A stretch of 64,000 bases of DNA from Pycnopodia helianthoides (Eukaryota > Echinodermata > Asteroidea > Forcipulatida > Asteriidae): assembly GCA_032158295.1 (NCBI GenBank), contig CM063247.1:10234675-10298674 (forward strand), written 5' to 3'. The notes under the pieces are model-generated. The model was not told the DNA's origin, did no database searches, and was given only the letters and a program-made list of their open reading frames with translations. Below, in pieces: positions 44,620 to 55,080 of this stretch; the first letter of the stretch is position 1, and each line of letters begins with the position of its first letter. The position numbers and the translations under genes were made by a program.

Positions 44620-45587
44620 GTGAGTAATAACTCCTTACGGCGTAGAAATATGACAAGCTTTGGGTGCCACTATTTGAGGATACAAATATAACAAAACATT
44701 ACCCTCTAGGATAACACCATTCCAGTATAGTCTGCCGAAAGCCTTGCTTGGGACGCTTACAAAGCAGAACGGATCAGTCTAAGCGGATTTTACCACGTGG
44801 CGTACACAGACATTTAAAATATCGGTCAAACGATAAAAAGTCGATTCAGAAGCGGGTCGTGTACACAAACACACCCAACATACCGGCAGGATTTTAAACA
44901 TGGGTATAGCCAAGGTTGCTCGGCAGTGTTTGAGATAAACAACACAGATCAATATTAAGACGTGGAACTAGGATCTATGCCTATAATGGTGAAAATACAA
45001 AGTAACTAAGGTGTGACATTCGATTTCGTTTAAATTTTCTTCAGAGTGCTTAATTAACAAATTACCTACCCTTTGTCTGTATGTTGTTTGTTTGTTTGGT
45101 GGTTGGTTGCTCACATTTGCACATTAAGAATACTTTGACAGATATGAATTTTGCCCAACTGACGTTCATGCAATAATTAAATCCTATATGTAATAATTGG
45201 AAAAATTCGGGCGTGATTCGCCAAATGGGGTTTCTAACAAAAATCATTGTTTCAAACATCCTTACAACGCATGGTTTTAGCGTTATTTCATCTGGCAACA
45301 AGTATCCTCGTCCCAAGCTTTCATTTTGTTTCAATGTTAAATTTAACAAACTATTTGTATAATATTAAAACTTATATATGCTATTTATAAGAAAATGCGT
45401 GGCTAATATTTTTGTATTATCTTTTGTATAAATTTAAAATGAAGATTCAATTTCATATAAAAAATATAGTCTTCATTCGAGTCGTTTCTCGTTTTTGACA
45501 TGCGCGAGACTTGCACGGTCTAATATTAACGGCTGCGGCTGCTTGATCACGTTAACACTGCCCTTTCACCCTAACCCTCTTAGTCAA

Positions 45588-45972
45588 AATTGACCTGGAT
45601 TCCAGGTCCCAGAGGGCCATGGTTAACACAATGGGATTTAAAATCGGATTCTGCATATAGATAGTTCCCAGCAGACGCCATCTTTACGGGCAAAGTGCAT
45701 TTTGGCTTGCAGGTGCGTCAAACGCTCAACTTATTAACACACCTGCAATGAGTTTCGTGAAATGCGCGCGTGTTGCACGCCGTTCTCACACGAAACGCAC
45801 GACTGTTTGTTCTAAACTGCCCGTAAAGATGGCCGATTTACGTCATACTGCAACCTATCTATATGACTCTTTTCTGAGTCATTTTGGCACAGATTTAGGG
45901 TCATACAGACCCAGAGATGGTTCAGGCCCCACGGGAAGCGGATCTGGGTCAATTCTGACCCCTGGTGTAGCA
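45588..45972. mobile_element. Family C MITE, copy 7, split by a fold-back
   Basis: The left part is 'cttagtcaaaattgacctgg' to 'gattctgcata' and the right part 'ctgagtcattttggcacag' to 'gggtcaattctgacccctgg'. The interval holds the fold-back at 45677-45843. Confidence 0.65.
45677..45843. mobile_element. Fold-back element L inside a C element
   Basis: The 16-bp perfect inverted ends are GCCATCTTTACGGGCA (45677-45692) and its complement (45828-45843). The interior is unusually rich in CpG ('gcgcgcgtgttgcacgccgt'). Confidence 0.75.
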
Positions 45973-46182
45973 ACAGCCGCAGCCACAACCACCAGGTTTA
46001 GGCTGTGGCTGTTGCGATGGGCAGCCTGCTTTACCTCCACGCATGTTAAAATTGTGGCCAAAATAAGTATAAAAATCAATGGCCATAAAAATGTACTCGG
46101 TGAGAAGCACTGCAGGTGTTAATAGTTTAAACTACTTAGAATCTCAGACACAATCGACACATGAATCGTTTCTCAGAGTTCT

Positions 46183-46345
46183 GAGGGTTGGTGTCCGTTC
46201 GCGAATGTTGCGGCGAGAGATGCGGTTGGTATACCCACTGTTACCTCGCTATTAAAACGTGGATGGATTCAATTTTTTCGTTAAAAATTCCTTGACAGTG
46301 TTGTTGCACGCTGTTTTCTCAGAAAGTAGACAATGTATTCAGCTG
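46183..46345 (+). repeat. Dispersed repeat P, copy 2
   Basis: Runs from 'gggttggtgtccgttcgcga' through 'gagagatgcggttggta' and 'acgtggatggattcaa' to 'cagaaagtagacaatgtatt', colinear with 6766-6925. Confidence 0.7.
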
Positions 46346-46902
46346 AAACTTTCACATGTGACTCTTATTGTACCCTTCTTTATGATTCGCCCATAAATCA
46401 GCATTAGACACAAACCATCTATGACCCTACCTTTGCCACCAGATACGTAAAGAGCTGTATAGTGTAAGAACATGAAGGAACAACAAAATATGAGGAAATG
46501 CTCACGTACTCTCTCTTTCCTCAAGTTGACAGTTAAGTCGACGTATCATTCATTACACACCACTGCAATTTGTCACAAGTTTTACGAGACATCCCCCCAG
46601 TATCACACACAAAACCTCTTATGAGGATGGATTTAAAATAATCCCACTGCGCAATATGCCCTGGCATGCCGTCAACATTCCGGTCCGAAAAGAAAGAATC
46701 ACGGTGCGAATGGTGACATTGGAAATCACAAAAAAGCAACTCAAACGTGGTGAGATGGTTTGTTTAGGATGACCATGAGCTGTGAAGAAAATGTAAACAA
46801 TACGATCGGAGAACGGGGGGGGGGGGGTTGTGATCAAGCGATAGGGAGATTTGGATTACTTTAAATACTTAAGACTTAAAAAACTAAATTTGCTGATGGA
46901 CG

Positions 46903-46955
46903 GGTTACCAGCGAAAATGCCGCGTAACATGTTGTTGGTTCTTGTTATATGTGTG
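46903..46955 (+). repeat. Short dispersed repeat shared with 17181-17235
   Basis: 'acgggttaccagcgaaaatg' and 'ccgcgtaacatgttgttggt' parallel 'acggttaccagtcaaaatac' and 'cacgtgatgtatgttgtttg' just right of the hAT-like MITE. This is probably the edge of an older repeat into which that MITE inserted. Confidence 0.5.
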
Positions 46956-47876
46956 AGTTGTGTTGTCATTTTTAGACTTAGAGAACGACTGTGCTAATGT
47001 TGAAATGAGAGGCCAATAAAATCATCTGGGCACGACTGTGTGGAATACCCAGACAAAAATGAATATTCACGATTTGACGTCACCTCCAGCTAGATAGGCC
47101 TCCGATGCCATTGGCTGAATAACATAATTATCAGGTTTGGACTAGGTTCGTAAAGTTTGGGCACCCTGTGTTTCACGCGAGAATAATTGATACGGGCGAA
47201 TACCACATCCATGGAGATTATGACTTAGTTGATGTGCTAGTGTGATGTGACAAACAGTGTGTCTATAATCGGGTAGGTTCCCCGTTTTGGTTTGCTCTGC
47301 CCTTGGTATATCAGACAGTGGTGAACAATATGTGGGAACTTATTTTTATTTATTAATTAAAAAATATATAATAATAACAAATTGAGGGGGGAGGGTGAGT
47401 GGACTAGAACTAGATTTATGTTTGGAGCTTCTTCCACATACGTCTGCCTTAGTGTATAAAATTATTTGCAAACGTTAGTGCCCTGCAGAGTTATAACGTA
47501 TTTTTGCATTTATATCATTGGTAATGTTTGTTGTATAAACAGTTTGCAACTGCTGGTTTTTTGTTTTGCCTTAATTCCAAATGTTCATCTAATCTTAAAA
47601 CCCATCTATGCTCACACTGTCAGCAACAAGTGCCAGTGAGTTGACAAAACCTTCAGAACCATTCAACTGCACAGGTTGTGTGTGGTGCAGCACCTGTTCA
47701 CGTTATGTACTTTATAGATGCTATCACAACATATCATGAAAGTGCAGGATGCCATCATCCAAAACTGTGTGGATGATATTTATTGAATTGTCGGGCAGTA
47801 AGGGGGCGGGGGGGTCGGGGGAGGGTCTTCAGCAATGTTCTCTGATGATAATAGACTCTCCATCCTGGGACCAATT

Positions 47877-48066
47877 TCATAGAACTGCTTTTAAAAAAAG
47901 CACACAAAATTGCTAAGAACTTTCAAATTTGTATGCCTTTCAAAATAAGGTTACAAGCCAAAATGCAATGTCACGTGTACAATCTGTGACTGGTATCCGG
48001 CTTATTTTTGCTCTGCAAAAATAATTAAGCACTATTTTCAGCTTAAGCAGCTCTACGAAATTGGGC
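47877..48066. mobile_element. MITE G, copy 2
   Basis: The ends GGGACCAATTTCATAGAACTG and 'cagctctacgaaattgggc' are inverted. The body is colinear with 41795-42001. Partial copies: 50033-50070 ('gggcccattttctcagagct') and 54330-54440. Confidence 0.8.
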
Positions 48067-48594
48067 ACTGTTGGCAAGTCAAAACGTCACATGCGCGTGC
48101 ATTCGAAGTGCGCACAAGGTTGTGGCTACTTCCGGCTCCAAAGCTGTCACACGTTTGTGTGTAATTTGTTACCAAAATCACCAATTTCATTATTAAAAGC
48201 CAATTCTTATGACAAACAAATTGACAATTCTGATAAGACAATGACACTCTGCAAAGTGGAAGGCAAGTCCAACAACAGTATTTTGCACACGTCATAAATT
48301 CTCAAAGAAACCTTTTGCTCAATGCATCTCCTATGGGCTTCTGGTAATCGTTGGAGCCAGTTTGTGTGAAGTGGGCGTGGCTTACAGTGGAACTACGCCC
48401 ACACTTACAAACAGCTTCATCACTTCAAAATAACATTGTGCAGATTAAAGAAAGAAAAAAAAACTTTCATCATGCACGACTTCGAAGCCGCTTTCTCTTT
48501 TTTTTGGTTTCTTTTCATGGAAGACCACCCACGCCCGACGAGCAGTGTAGTCAACACGAATTATCGTCAGAGACTAACAACATCAGAGACTCAC

Positions 48595-48667
48595 CTCCAT
48601 CAATCTTCCTAATAATAACTGAGCCAAGTATAAAGAGATCGCATGTCAGAAGACGCAAAAACAACAT
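48595..48667 (-). CDS. Candidate first exon encoding a signal peptide
   Basis: On the minus strand ATG at 48667 opens 24 codons plus one base, MLFLRLLTCDLFILGSVIIR then KIDG, ending at GGAG|GTGAGT (donor complement 48589-48594). The peptide is a hydrophobic stretch with a basic residue near the start, as in a secretory leader or a signal anchor. The donor is excellent; no promoter signal is clear. Read-through past the donor meets TGA three codons later. Short hydrophobic frames arise by chance in T-rich DNA, hence the moderate score. Confidence 0.32.
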
Positions 48668-49239
48668 GACTCCACACACCCACACTTGGCTACACGCCGA
48701 AACTGATATAATAAGACTGACCCTCCAGTCGAAGAATCAATCTCATCTAATTTGAAACTCGGGACAATTTTTGAAACAATTATTTATCTCTTGTTTTCAC
48801 CATGATTAAGAGAGCCAGTCCATCTGTCTCGAAAAGTATGGGTCTTCCATTTTCAAGAGTGAAACTACGCCTATAATTTGTTTACTGGTCGTTGCCGTAC
48901 ACGGCAATGGATGCCCTTTCGTAATCTATGTCAGCATCAACCTACATTTCACATTCAACTGAAAACATCATGTCAACGGACTTAGTTTACAGGATGTTTT
49001 ATAGAATCTCACATTACAGTAATTAGGCAAGACATTGAATACTGGTGCGCACACCCTTTTCTGTTTACACTTTTTCTAATAATTTATCTCTCTTTTTTTC
49101 AATAGATCATGCTCAATTCAAAACTTGTTTTAAGTGTTATGGTATTACAAACAGGTGACTTTTCAGCAGGGATAGGGGCCTATACAGGGAGGGAACTAAA
49201 TCAAAATTTCAAATTTGCATCACATTGAAAAATAGGTTA

Positions 49240-49397
49240 GACCTTATGCATTGACGTCATCCCACCTATCTCAGAGGTAATGATACACACACAAAAAACA
49301 CCTCTGTACGCGCGGCGCACAAGATGGGCCAATGAGCAACCTTCTTTTGACCTCCGTTAAGGCGTCCTACTTAAATGACGTCATGCGCATAAGGTCC
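49240..49397. mobile_element. MITE K, copy 2
   Basis: Ends GACCTTATGCATTGACGTCA and 'tgacgtcatgcgcataaggtc'. TGACGTCA occurs at 49252-49259 and 49376-49383. It is directly followed by an ATG-starting frame (49422) that degenerates into a G-rich repeat and is not called. Confidence 0.8.
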
Positions 49398-49499
49398 GTA
49401 CGTGCAAATGAAGGATGAAATATGGCGTCCGAATTCAAACAGGGTGTGCTAAAGGCATTCAAATCAAGACCCAGCTGGCCAATACCATTGGTTGGGGTT

Positions 49500-49531
49500 G
49501 GGGTGGTGGTGGTGGTGGTGGGGGGGGGGGG
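49500..49531. repeat. (TGG)n plus G tract
   Basis: Several TGG repeats run into a 10-base G run. This is a possible G-quadruplex former and accounts for the Val/Gly-rich frame. Confidence 0.9.
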
Positions 49532-49699
49532 TTCGAGGTTCAGAAGGAAGAACCTTTTGAATGTCTTGTGTAAACACTCTATTAAACTGGCATTGGAAGT
49601 TGATCATTTCAACTTTAGTCTCGTAAAATACTCACTCTGTGTACATGCAGTGAAGAATACACGGACAGATCAGGAAATTACTATTGATAAGCATTGATT

Positions 49700-51375
49700 C
49701 AGGTGGAAGGGGGGGGGGTTAAAGTAGTCGTCTCTCCATCCTGTCCCGAAAATGTGGAAAACTTTGGACGACCCCTCACCAAACCCATATAGCCACTGAC
49801 ACCACCGGTCTCTTTTTTTTCAGACAACAAGACGTACAGTTTACTAAATACAATCCCAAGCACCTAATGATGTACAAACAAATTTTTCAAAAACTTTCTC
49901 TAAAGTAAAAACAAGAGAAAGGGTGCCATTTTCGAAAATTGCCTTTTCAAAAACAAATTCAATTTTTAACTTTCCCTTGATGGTCGTTGGGTACTTTTTT
50001 TTTTAAAGGTCTGGTGCATAACCTGGGCCCATTTTCTCAGAGCTGCTACAAAAGCAGACACTACATTGCCGTGTAGATTGTGAAGGAAAACAAAAACGCG
50101 CACTGTTTAACTTGTCCCACAGCGTTCTAAACTAGAGACTTGAACAGTCAATTATTGTCCCGATAGAACAAACAACATAGTCTCCAACACGAACCCCACC
50201 CACACTATTCGTTGTTCTCTCGAAAACGTGACCATTGACCACCTAAGTAGATGAAATTTTACAGGTTTTGTTCAGGTGTTTATTGAAAGTTGGAAGGTAA
50301 AGTAAAAATCATTTCAAAACAACAATGGTGCACCAAGCCTACGAGTTGATAGACGCAACAATCACTACTACATTTAAAGAGAAAGAAGAACAAAAACTTG
50401 GCCAAATAAAAAAAACATGAAATGGCACGCGAATCATAAAACATATACAAAACGCAATAATAATATGTACACCTTCCACATTTTCTACCTGTTAGATTTA
50501 TCAACGTTTGCAATTTGAAAAATACAGGCCACTTTCAATTTTTAACTAAAGGCCGTAATTCTCACACGAACACGTCAACGCTATTTATGAATTGATGATG
50601 GATCAGCCAAACCCTGGGAAGATTGCGGTTTACAGAGAAAAAAAATAGAACTTCCATTTCGACTCCGGGGGTGTGAATGGAAAGTTTTTCTTCAGAAGTT
50701 CTATTCACTTCAATTAAATTCCTATTCCTATTCATTTCAATGAAGTCTCCCGTGACTTCCAGTAATTCAAAATCACATTCGTTTTTTTAAGGTGACTTTT
50801 GAGAGCAAATACACGAACACCAATTATCGAATTTTATTTTTAAAAATGTAAAGAACTAAAGATTGTCATAAATACAGAATTGGTCATGAAGTTATAGGAT
50901 CCTCCAAGAAACTATAAGGTTTAGCTAAAGTGAAACATTTTCTATTTTGAAAACGTGTTGTACACTTGTCACCAACAGATGCCACTACCCCCTAACCCCC
51001 CCCCCCCGGAAGGCTAATTCAAATAGTTGAAGAAATTTACTCGTGGCATCCGAAACAAAATTACCATCTGGTCGGTGCCCCCCCCCCCCCACAAGCTGAC
51101 AAACTTTACTAAGTCACATTATTTTGACATTGAGCAATGATCAAGCCCAAATGCAATCCTTCAAGCCGCAACTTACATCCTTCAAATACGATCATGCCAA
51201 TAATGTTAACTACCTTGCCATGTGTGACAGCGGCCTTCCAAAGTTATATATAGGCTATGTATATTTGTCTTCATAAATATACAGTCACACACTATCAGAT
51301 TCAAGTAATTGAAAGTATTGCTGCGATTCATGATTCCAAAATTAATATTATTTTGTTGTGCCATGTTTGAATAGT
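49700..51375. other. No supported gene
   Basis: Mostly unique AT-rich DNA with C runs near 50998 and 51080 and a fragment of MITE G near 50033. No exon with paired signals. Confidence 0.4.
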
Positions 51376-51429
51376 AGTGGGTGTGTGGGTGGTGGTGGAG
51401 TGTGAGGAGTGGGCGGGGGGGGGGGGGGG

Positions 51430-51900
51430 TAAAGCCGAAGAAAGTCGTGCAAAGCGAAGGCTGAAGAATGGTATGTGGTCTATAGTGCGTGCCTCGAATC
51501 GTTCATACAGTTCTACGTGGTCGGTGATGCAAACTGGGTCTCACTTCCGAACAGCATTCCAGGCGTCGATACTTCGCAAGCCAATTCGTGCCAGGTGCAA
51601 ACTTTTTTGTTCAAGCTGACCATGGTTGTACAGACTATACCGAATACCACGAACTTTCTCAATGCGCTTCTGAAGTGATTGGGGCAAGTTCAAGGAGTGC
51701 AACAGTGTTCAAAGTTTGTGAGTCATCTGGTCTTCTTCATTCTTATTTTGCTCGCTTATTTCGGCAAAGTCTGTCATTCGACTGGTCTGTGTGTCGTAGC
51801 AGCCGACAGTTCTTCCTATCACAGGTACACTGACAAACAAACTGTGTTCGTTCTTTTGCCATTGGTAGACCCAGAACAAAAGAGTACCAGGCCACTGAAC
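51430..51900 (-). pseudogene. Possible decayed coding segment with two in-frame stops
   Basis: Reading the minus strand from 51900, one frame gives about 157 codons broken only by TGA at 51711-51709 and TGA at 51543-51541. The part between and after the stops has even, protein-like composition (PQSLQKRIEKVRGIRYSLY; HLARIGLRSIDAWNAVRK; CITDHVELYERFEARTIDHI) before it dissolves into a G/C run. The other frames lack this quality; the plus-strand frame at 51475-51678 is its shadow or rival. It may be a relic of a retroelement or of a host gene; no catalytic motif is visible and I cannot name the family. Confidence 0.35.
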
Positions 51901-51951
51901 GCAAGTTCAGGTCCGTATGCCTGTGACAATGATCAGCAAATATCAGCCCTG

Positions 51952-52122
51952 CAGGCCTGGAATTTCATCTTTAGGGGGGCAAGGCCGTTTTCCTTTTTGC
52001 AAAGGACACTTCCATTGGACAAATCTTAAAGTCTATGGGAAACTTTTGAAGGGACACCAAGGCCAAGACAATGGCAACAGAGGCCATGGCCTATACGTGG
52101 CCTCCGTGTAATTCCAGGCCTG
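51952..52122 (-). mobile_element. MITE J, copy 3
   Basis: The ends CAGGCCTGGAATT and 'aattccaggcctg' are inverted. The body ('gcaaggccgttttccttttt', 'aagggacaccaaggcca', 'ggcaacagaggccatggcct') is the reverse complement of 33956-34117. Confidence 0.8.
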
Positions 52123-52273
52123 GCCTCCCGATCCAAACATCGGCTTAGGTTCCGGCTCCGGGTACTGTTTGATATTTGGTACACCGTGCAAAATGTACAA
52201 TGCTTTAGAATTGATGACGAGGCCCAAGCCGAGCCGTAGCCGTAGCCCCAGGCTGAGGTTTGGAAAAGGCCCC
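52122..52273. mobile_element. Fold-back element E, copy 4
   Basis: It follows MITE J without a gap: 'ggcctcccgatccaaacatc' on the left and 'gctgaggtttggaaaaggcc' on the right. It has the usual GC-rich interior ('ggttccggctccggg', 'gccgagccgtagccgtagcc'). Confidence 0.65.
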
Positions 52274-52316
52274 TATCATAGTGTTATAATAGCCAGAGGG
52301 GTTTATGTGTGTCTTT

Positions 52317-52425
52317 TGGACACCCTGTTTTAAATTAGGACACCCTGTTATCTGTCATTTACATGTGAACAATTTGGACACCCAGTTTTTAAATTTCCAG
52401 CAAATTTGGACACCCTTTTACTAAA
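52317..52425. repeat. Imperfect repeat of 'ttggacaccctgtttt'
   Basis: 'ttggacaccctgttttaaat', 'aggacaccctgttatct', 'ttggacacccagtttttaaa' and 'ttggacacccttttactaaa' occur in succession at irregular spacing of 22-40 bp. Confidence 0.75.
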
Positions 52426-52563
52426 TCCTGGATACAACCTTGCCCCTAATGCAGTTTAATATTGCGCATTGAAATACTGCGTCACAACAGAGTCACACAG
52501 AGTGCCAGTTTGAACCACTTTTTTCGCCAAGATTTGTCGGTATTTACCATTGACACTTGATGT

Positions 52564-52861
52564 TTAAAGGGTGTGAACAACATTGGTAAGATTGCAAATG
52601 TAAATGTTCACAGATTTGCACATAACTTACATGGTAAAACAATGGTCAAGGTGGAAAACTTCCATTGAAATACTTTTGCTTGAAATGCTTTAGTTATTAG
52701 AAAATGAGTAAAAAACTAAGGTTTTATTTTGCATGTCCAAAACTCGATGTTTAAAAACAGTGAAAACATATCATGGGGCTTTTCACTATTTTCTCGTGAC
52801 TCTGACGCTCGATTGAGCTTAAACTTTCACAAGTTTGTTAGTTCATAAATATGAAACCTTT
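52564..52861. mobile_element. Type B-related MITE, right end worn
   Basis: It starts TTAAAGGGTGTGAACAACAT and keeps the shared block 'ttttcactattttctcgtga' and 'gattgagcttaaactttcac'. The TTAA right end is not recognisable. Confidence 0.55.
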
Positions 52862-53176
52862 GTCTGTCCCAACTTGACTGATGGTGAGTTTCTCTTTACT
52901 CATCATTAAGGTGCTGATACCACATGCCATGATGTGGTCCACACGGACCCCATGACAACGCGGAAGGATTTGTGATGAAGAGGGTCAAGTGGAGGTCAGA
53001 TGTATCCCTGGGCGCTGATTGGGCGACATCCGACCCAACTGGCCCACGGTCATCCTTAACACAACTTGTTGATTTACGTTACGGAAAAAAGCGGTAGACC
53101 CCAGACCATTTATCAAGGGACTACAAATTCCACAGCCGATTTAATGACAAAGACACATATTGCATTCGTTTTCCTT

Positions 53177-53366
53177 TTAAAGGTGCTGCATATATAGTTT
53201 GGTAATTAAAAGTGATATATTTTCCATAACTGTAAGTACTTCGAAGTTAAAAGTTTCTCAAAATTCATTATATACTACCCAAAGCAGCTGTACTTCTTAC
53301 CAAGTTTTTATTGCCATTAATTTATTGCCATTAATTTTCAGAGTCATTGCCAAACTGTGCCTTTAA
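53177..53366 (+). mobile_element. Type B-related MITE, internally deleted
   Basis: TTAAAGGTGCTGCATATATA to 'ccaaactgtgcctttaa', 190 bp. The body 'ccataactgtaagtacttcg' and 'gcagctgtacttcttacc' matches the right half of 18956-19353. There is a direct duplication 'attgccattaatt' near the right end. Confidence 0.65.
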
Positions 53367-53814
53367 TGCTCATGCCGATATGTAATTTTGCTGTTTTACG
53401 TTGCTGTTACGGTAATTTGGACATTAGCAATGCACACTAATAATTGCTCGTTATTGTATTATTCACTGCGCGAATATTTTTTGTCCCCACCCACAATATT
53501 CAAACTGATCTAGTGTGTTTTTCTCAAACACGACTCAATATTTCGTACAAACTGATCTTTGACACAAACACTGATACTACTGAAAGTTTCTGTATCTAGG
53601 GAAGTTTTACATTTAAACTTGACATTTTAACGTATTCTGTAGAGGACAAACTTCTCAACTCTATCTTGAAGTGTGCATTCTCCAATGCTTTACGAGCGCT
53701 TGAAGAGACAGAACGCGCTTATAGATAGCCTTGGTTTCAAGTCAGAAATCGTGGTTGCCCTCAAGTGAACTTTTTATGAAAGCCTTGAAATATCAGTAAA
53801 TGTCAGCGATCTAA

Positions 53815-54069
53815 GGCCTGCGCTAAACGTCGCACTCTTTGCCGAGCCGAACTCAAATGTTTTCAGTTCGATTCGACACGGCAAGAGCGCGACGTTTGTC
53901 ACCGTGTCGTGCCGCTACCGTGTAGCACGGCAGGGCTTGCCGTGCTACACGGCAGTGCCGAACTTAAATAAAAGGTTTGCGCTGAACGTCGCTCTTTTGT
54001 CGAATTTAATTCCTAATTTTACAACTGTTTGAGTTCGACACGACAAACGTGCGACGTTTAGCGCAGGCC
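53815..54069. mobile_element. MITE F, copy 2
   Basis: Nearly identical to 22781-23034, including the 15-bp stem with loop 'gggct' (53918-53952). The flanks are TAA on the left and TTA on the right, so the target duplication is less clean than in copy 1. Confidence 0.85.
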
Positions 54070-54329
54070 TTACACTCGAAAGAAAGATGTCTAGGTTAGA
54101 ATTCAAGGCTACAATCATGTACGACGTTACCATGGTGTACTGTGTTAATTTGTCAGGATGCGTGGTATAGAAAAAAAAATGCACGTGTGTCAGTGTTCGG
54201 TGTGATGGATGGATGGGTCGTGAAAGCGTTATTCACGGGGCAAGGTTTGGTGGATTAAACGCCAGTTTTTACGGACCATTAGCTAAAGCCCTTCATAATT
54301 ATTACATTGGGGTTGCTAAGGAATTGATA

Positions 54330-54440
54330 GAAAGCGGCAAAATATTATACCCGAGCCGAAATTTCCTCAAACTGCTCAGCAAACAAAAAAATATTGCTCA
54401 ACAATTTTATTTGCTAAGCAAAGATAAGAAGGAGGTCTAG
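54330..54440 (-). repeat. MITE G fragment
   Basis: 'ctgctcagcaaacaaaaaaa', 'tattgctcaacaatttta' and 'tttgctaagcaaagataag' match the complement of the right half of 41795-42001. The helix-like 75-codon frame at 54213-54440 is largely made of this repeat. Confidence 0.55.
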
Positions 54441-54689
54441 GAAAATACTAATAATGACATACTTACAGTATGAATATGAGTTAATATTACGAAGACAATA
54501 ACAAAATCCGGACCAGCCAGAAATGAATCAAATGGGCCATGCAGAGTCCCGTTTGTCAAAATGTCAATACACGAATAGTGGAATCACCATGGTGATGGCA
54601 TCCCCTCACTCAAACCTCATAGTCATCAGTCGAGGAAACATTATATCAAAGTACTCTTAGGCCAAATTACAAAAAACATGTTTAGCGTC

Positions 54690-55080
54690 CTGCCTTTTTC
54701 GAAAAAAGGAAGGAGGAGGGCCCTTGTTTCTTCCTTTTTTTAAGGATAAATTTTAACTAAATAAGATCATATTTGGAGACTTTAGCACACCGAAAAAAAA
54801 AACACCGAAAAAAGCTAGCACCATCTTGAAAAATAGGCCTACCGGTTGTCTTGAAAAATGTGTCGGGCGGCCATTTTTTTAAGTGAAAAAGAGGGGGAAA
54901 AATGCCTTCCTCCTTCTTTTTTCAAAAAGGCAGGACGCTAAACATATTGTTTTTTTTTTAGTTATCTCACATCTTGACAACTTTTGATCCATTATACTAA
55001 ACCTACTTTGTCAATTAAATTAAAAAGAGTTAATTTGAAACTGTCACATCTGAACCCCATACCTCATATTATAACGGAAC
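54690..55080. repeat. Long imperfect inverted pair
   Basis: 'aaacatgtttagcgtcctgc' with 'ctttttcgaaaaaagg' near 54675-54715 is mirrored by 'aaaaaggcaggacgctaaac' near 54924-54945, with 'ggaggaggg' / 'ccttcctcc' inside. A fold-back element of about 270 bp is likely, though its borders are unclear. Confidence 0.6.

Noticed and set aside
48351..48755. 134-codon plus-strand open frame
   Set aside because: Non-ATG start and His/Thr/Ser-rich low-complexity composition; it overlaps the better minus-strand signal-peptide candidate.
49422..49697. ATG-started frame MASEFKQGVLKAFK...
   Set aside because: It runs into a (TGG)n/G-run low-complexity tract with no donor before it; it lies immediately after MITE K.
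54213..54440. 75-codon helix-like plus-strand frame
   Set aside because: Its right half is the complement of MITE G, so the frame is repeat-derived.
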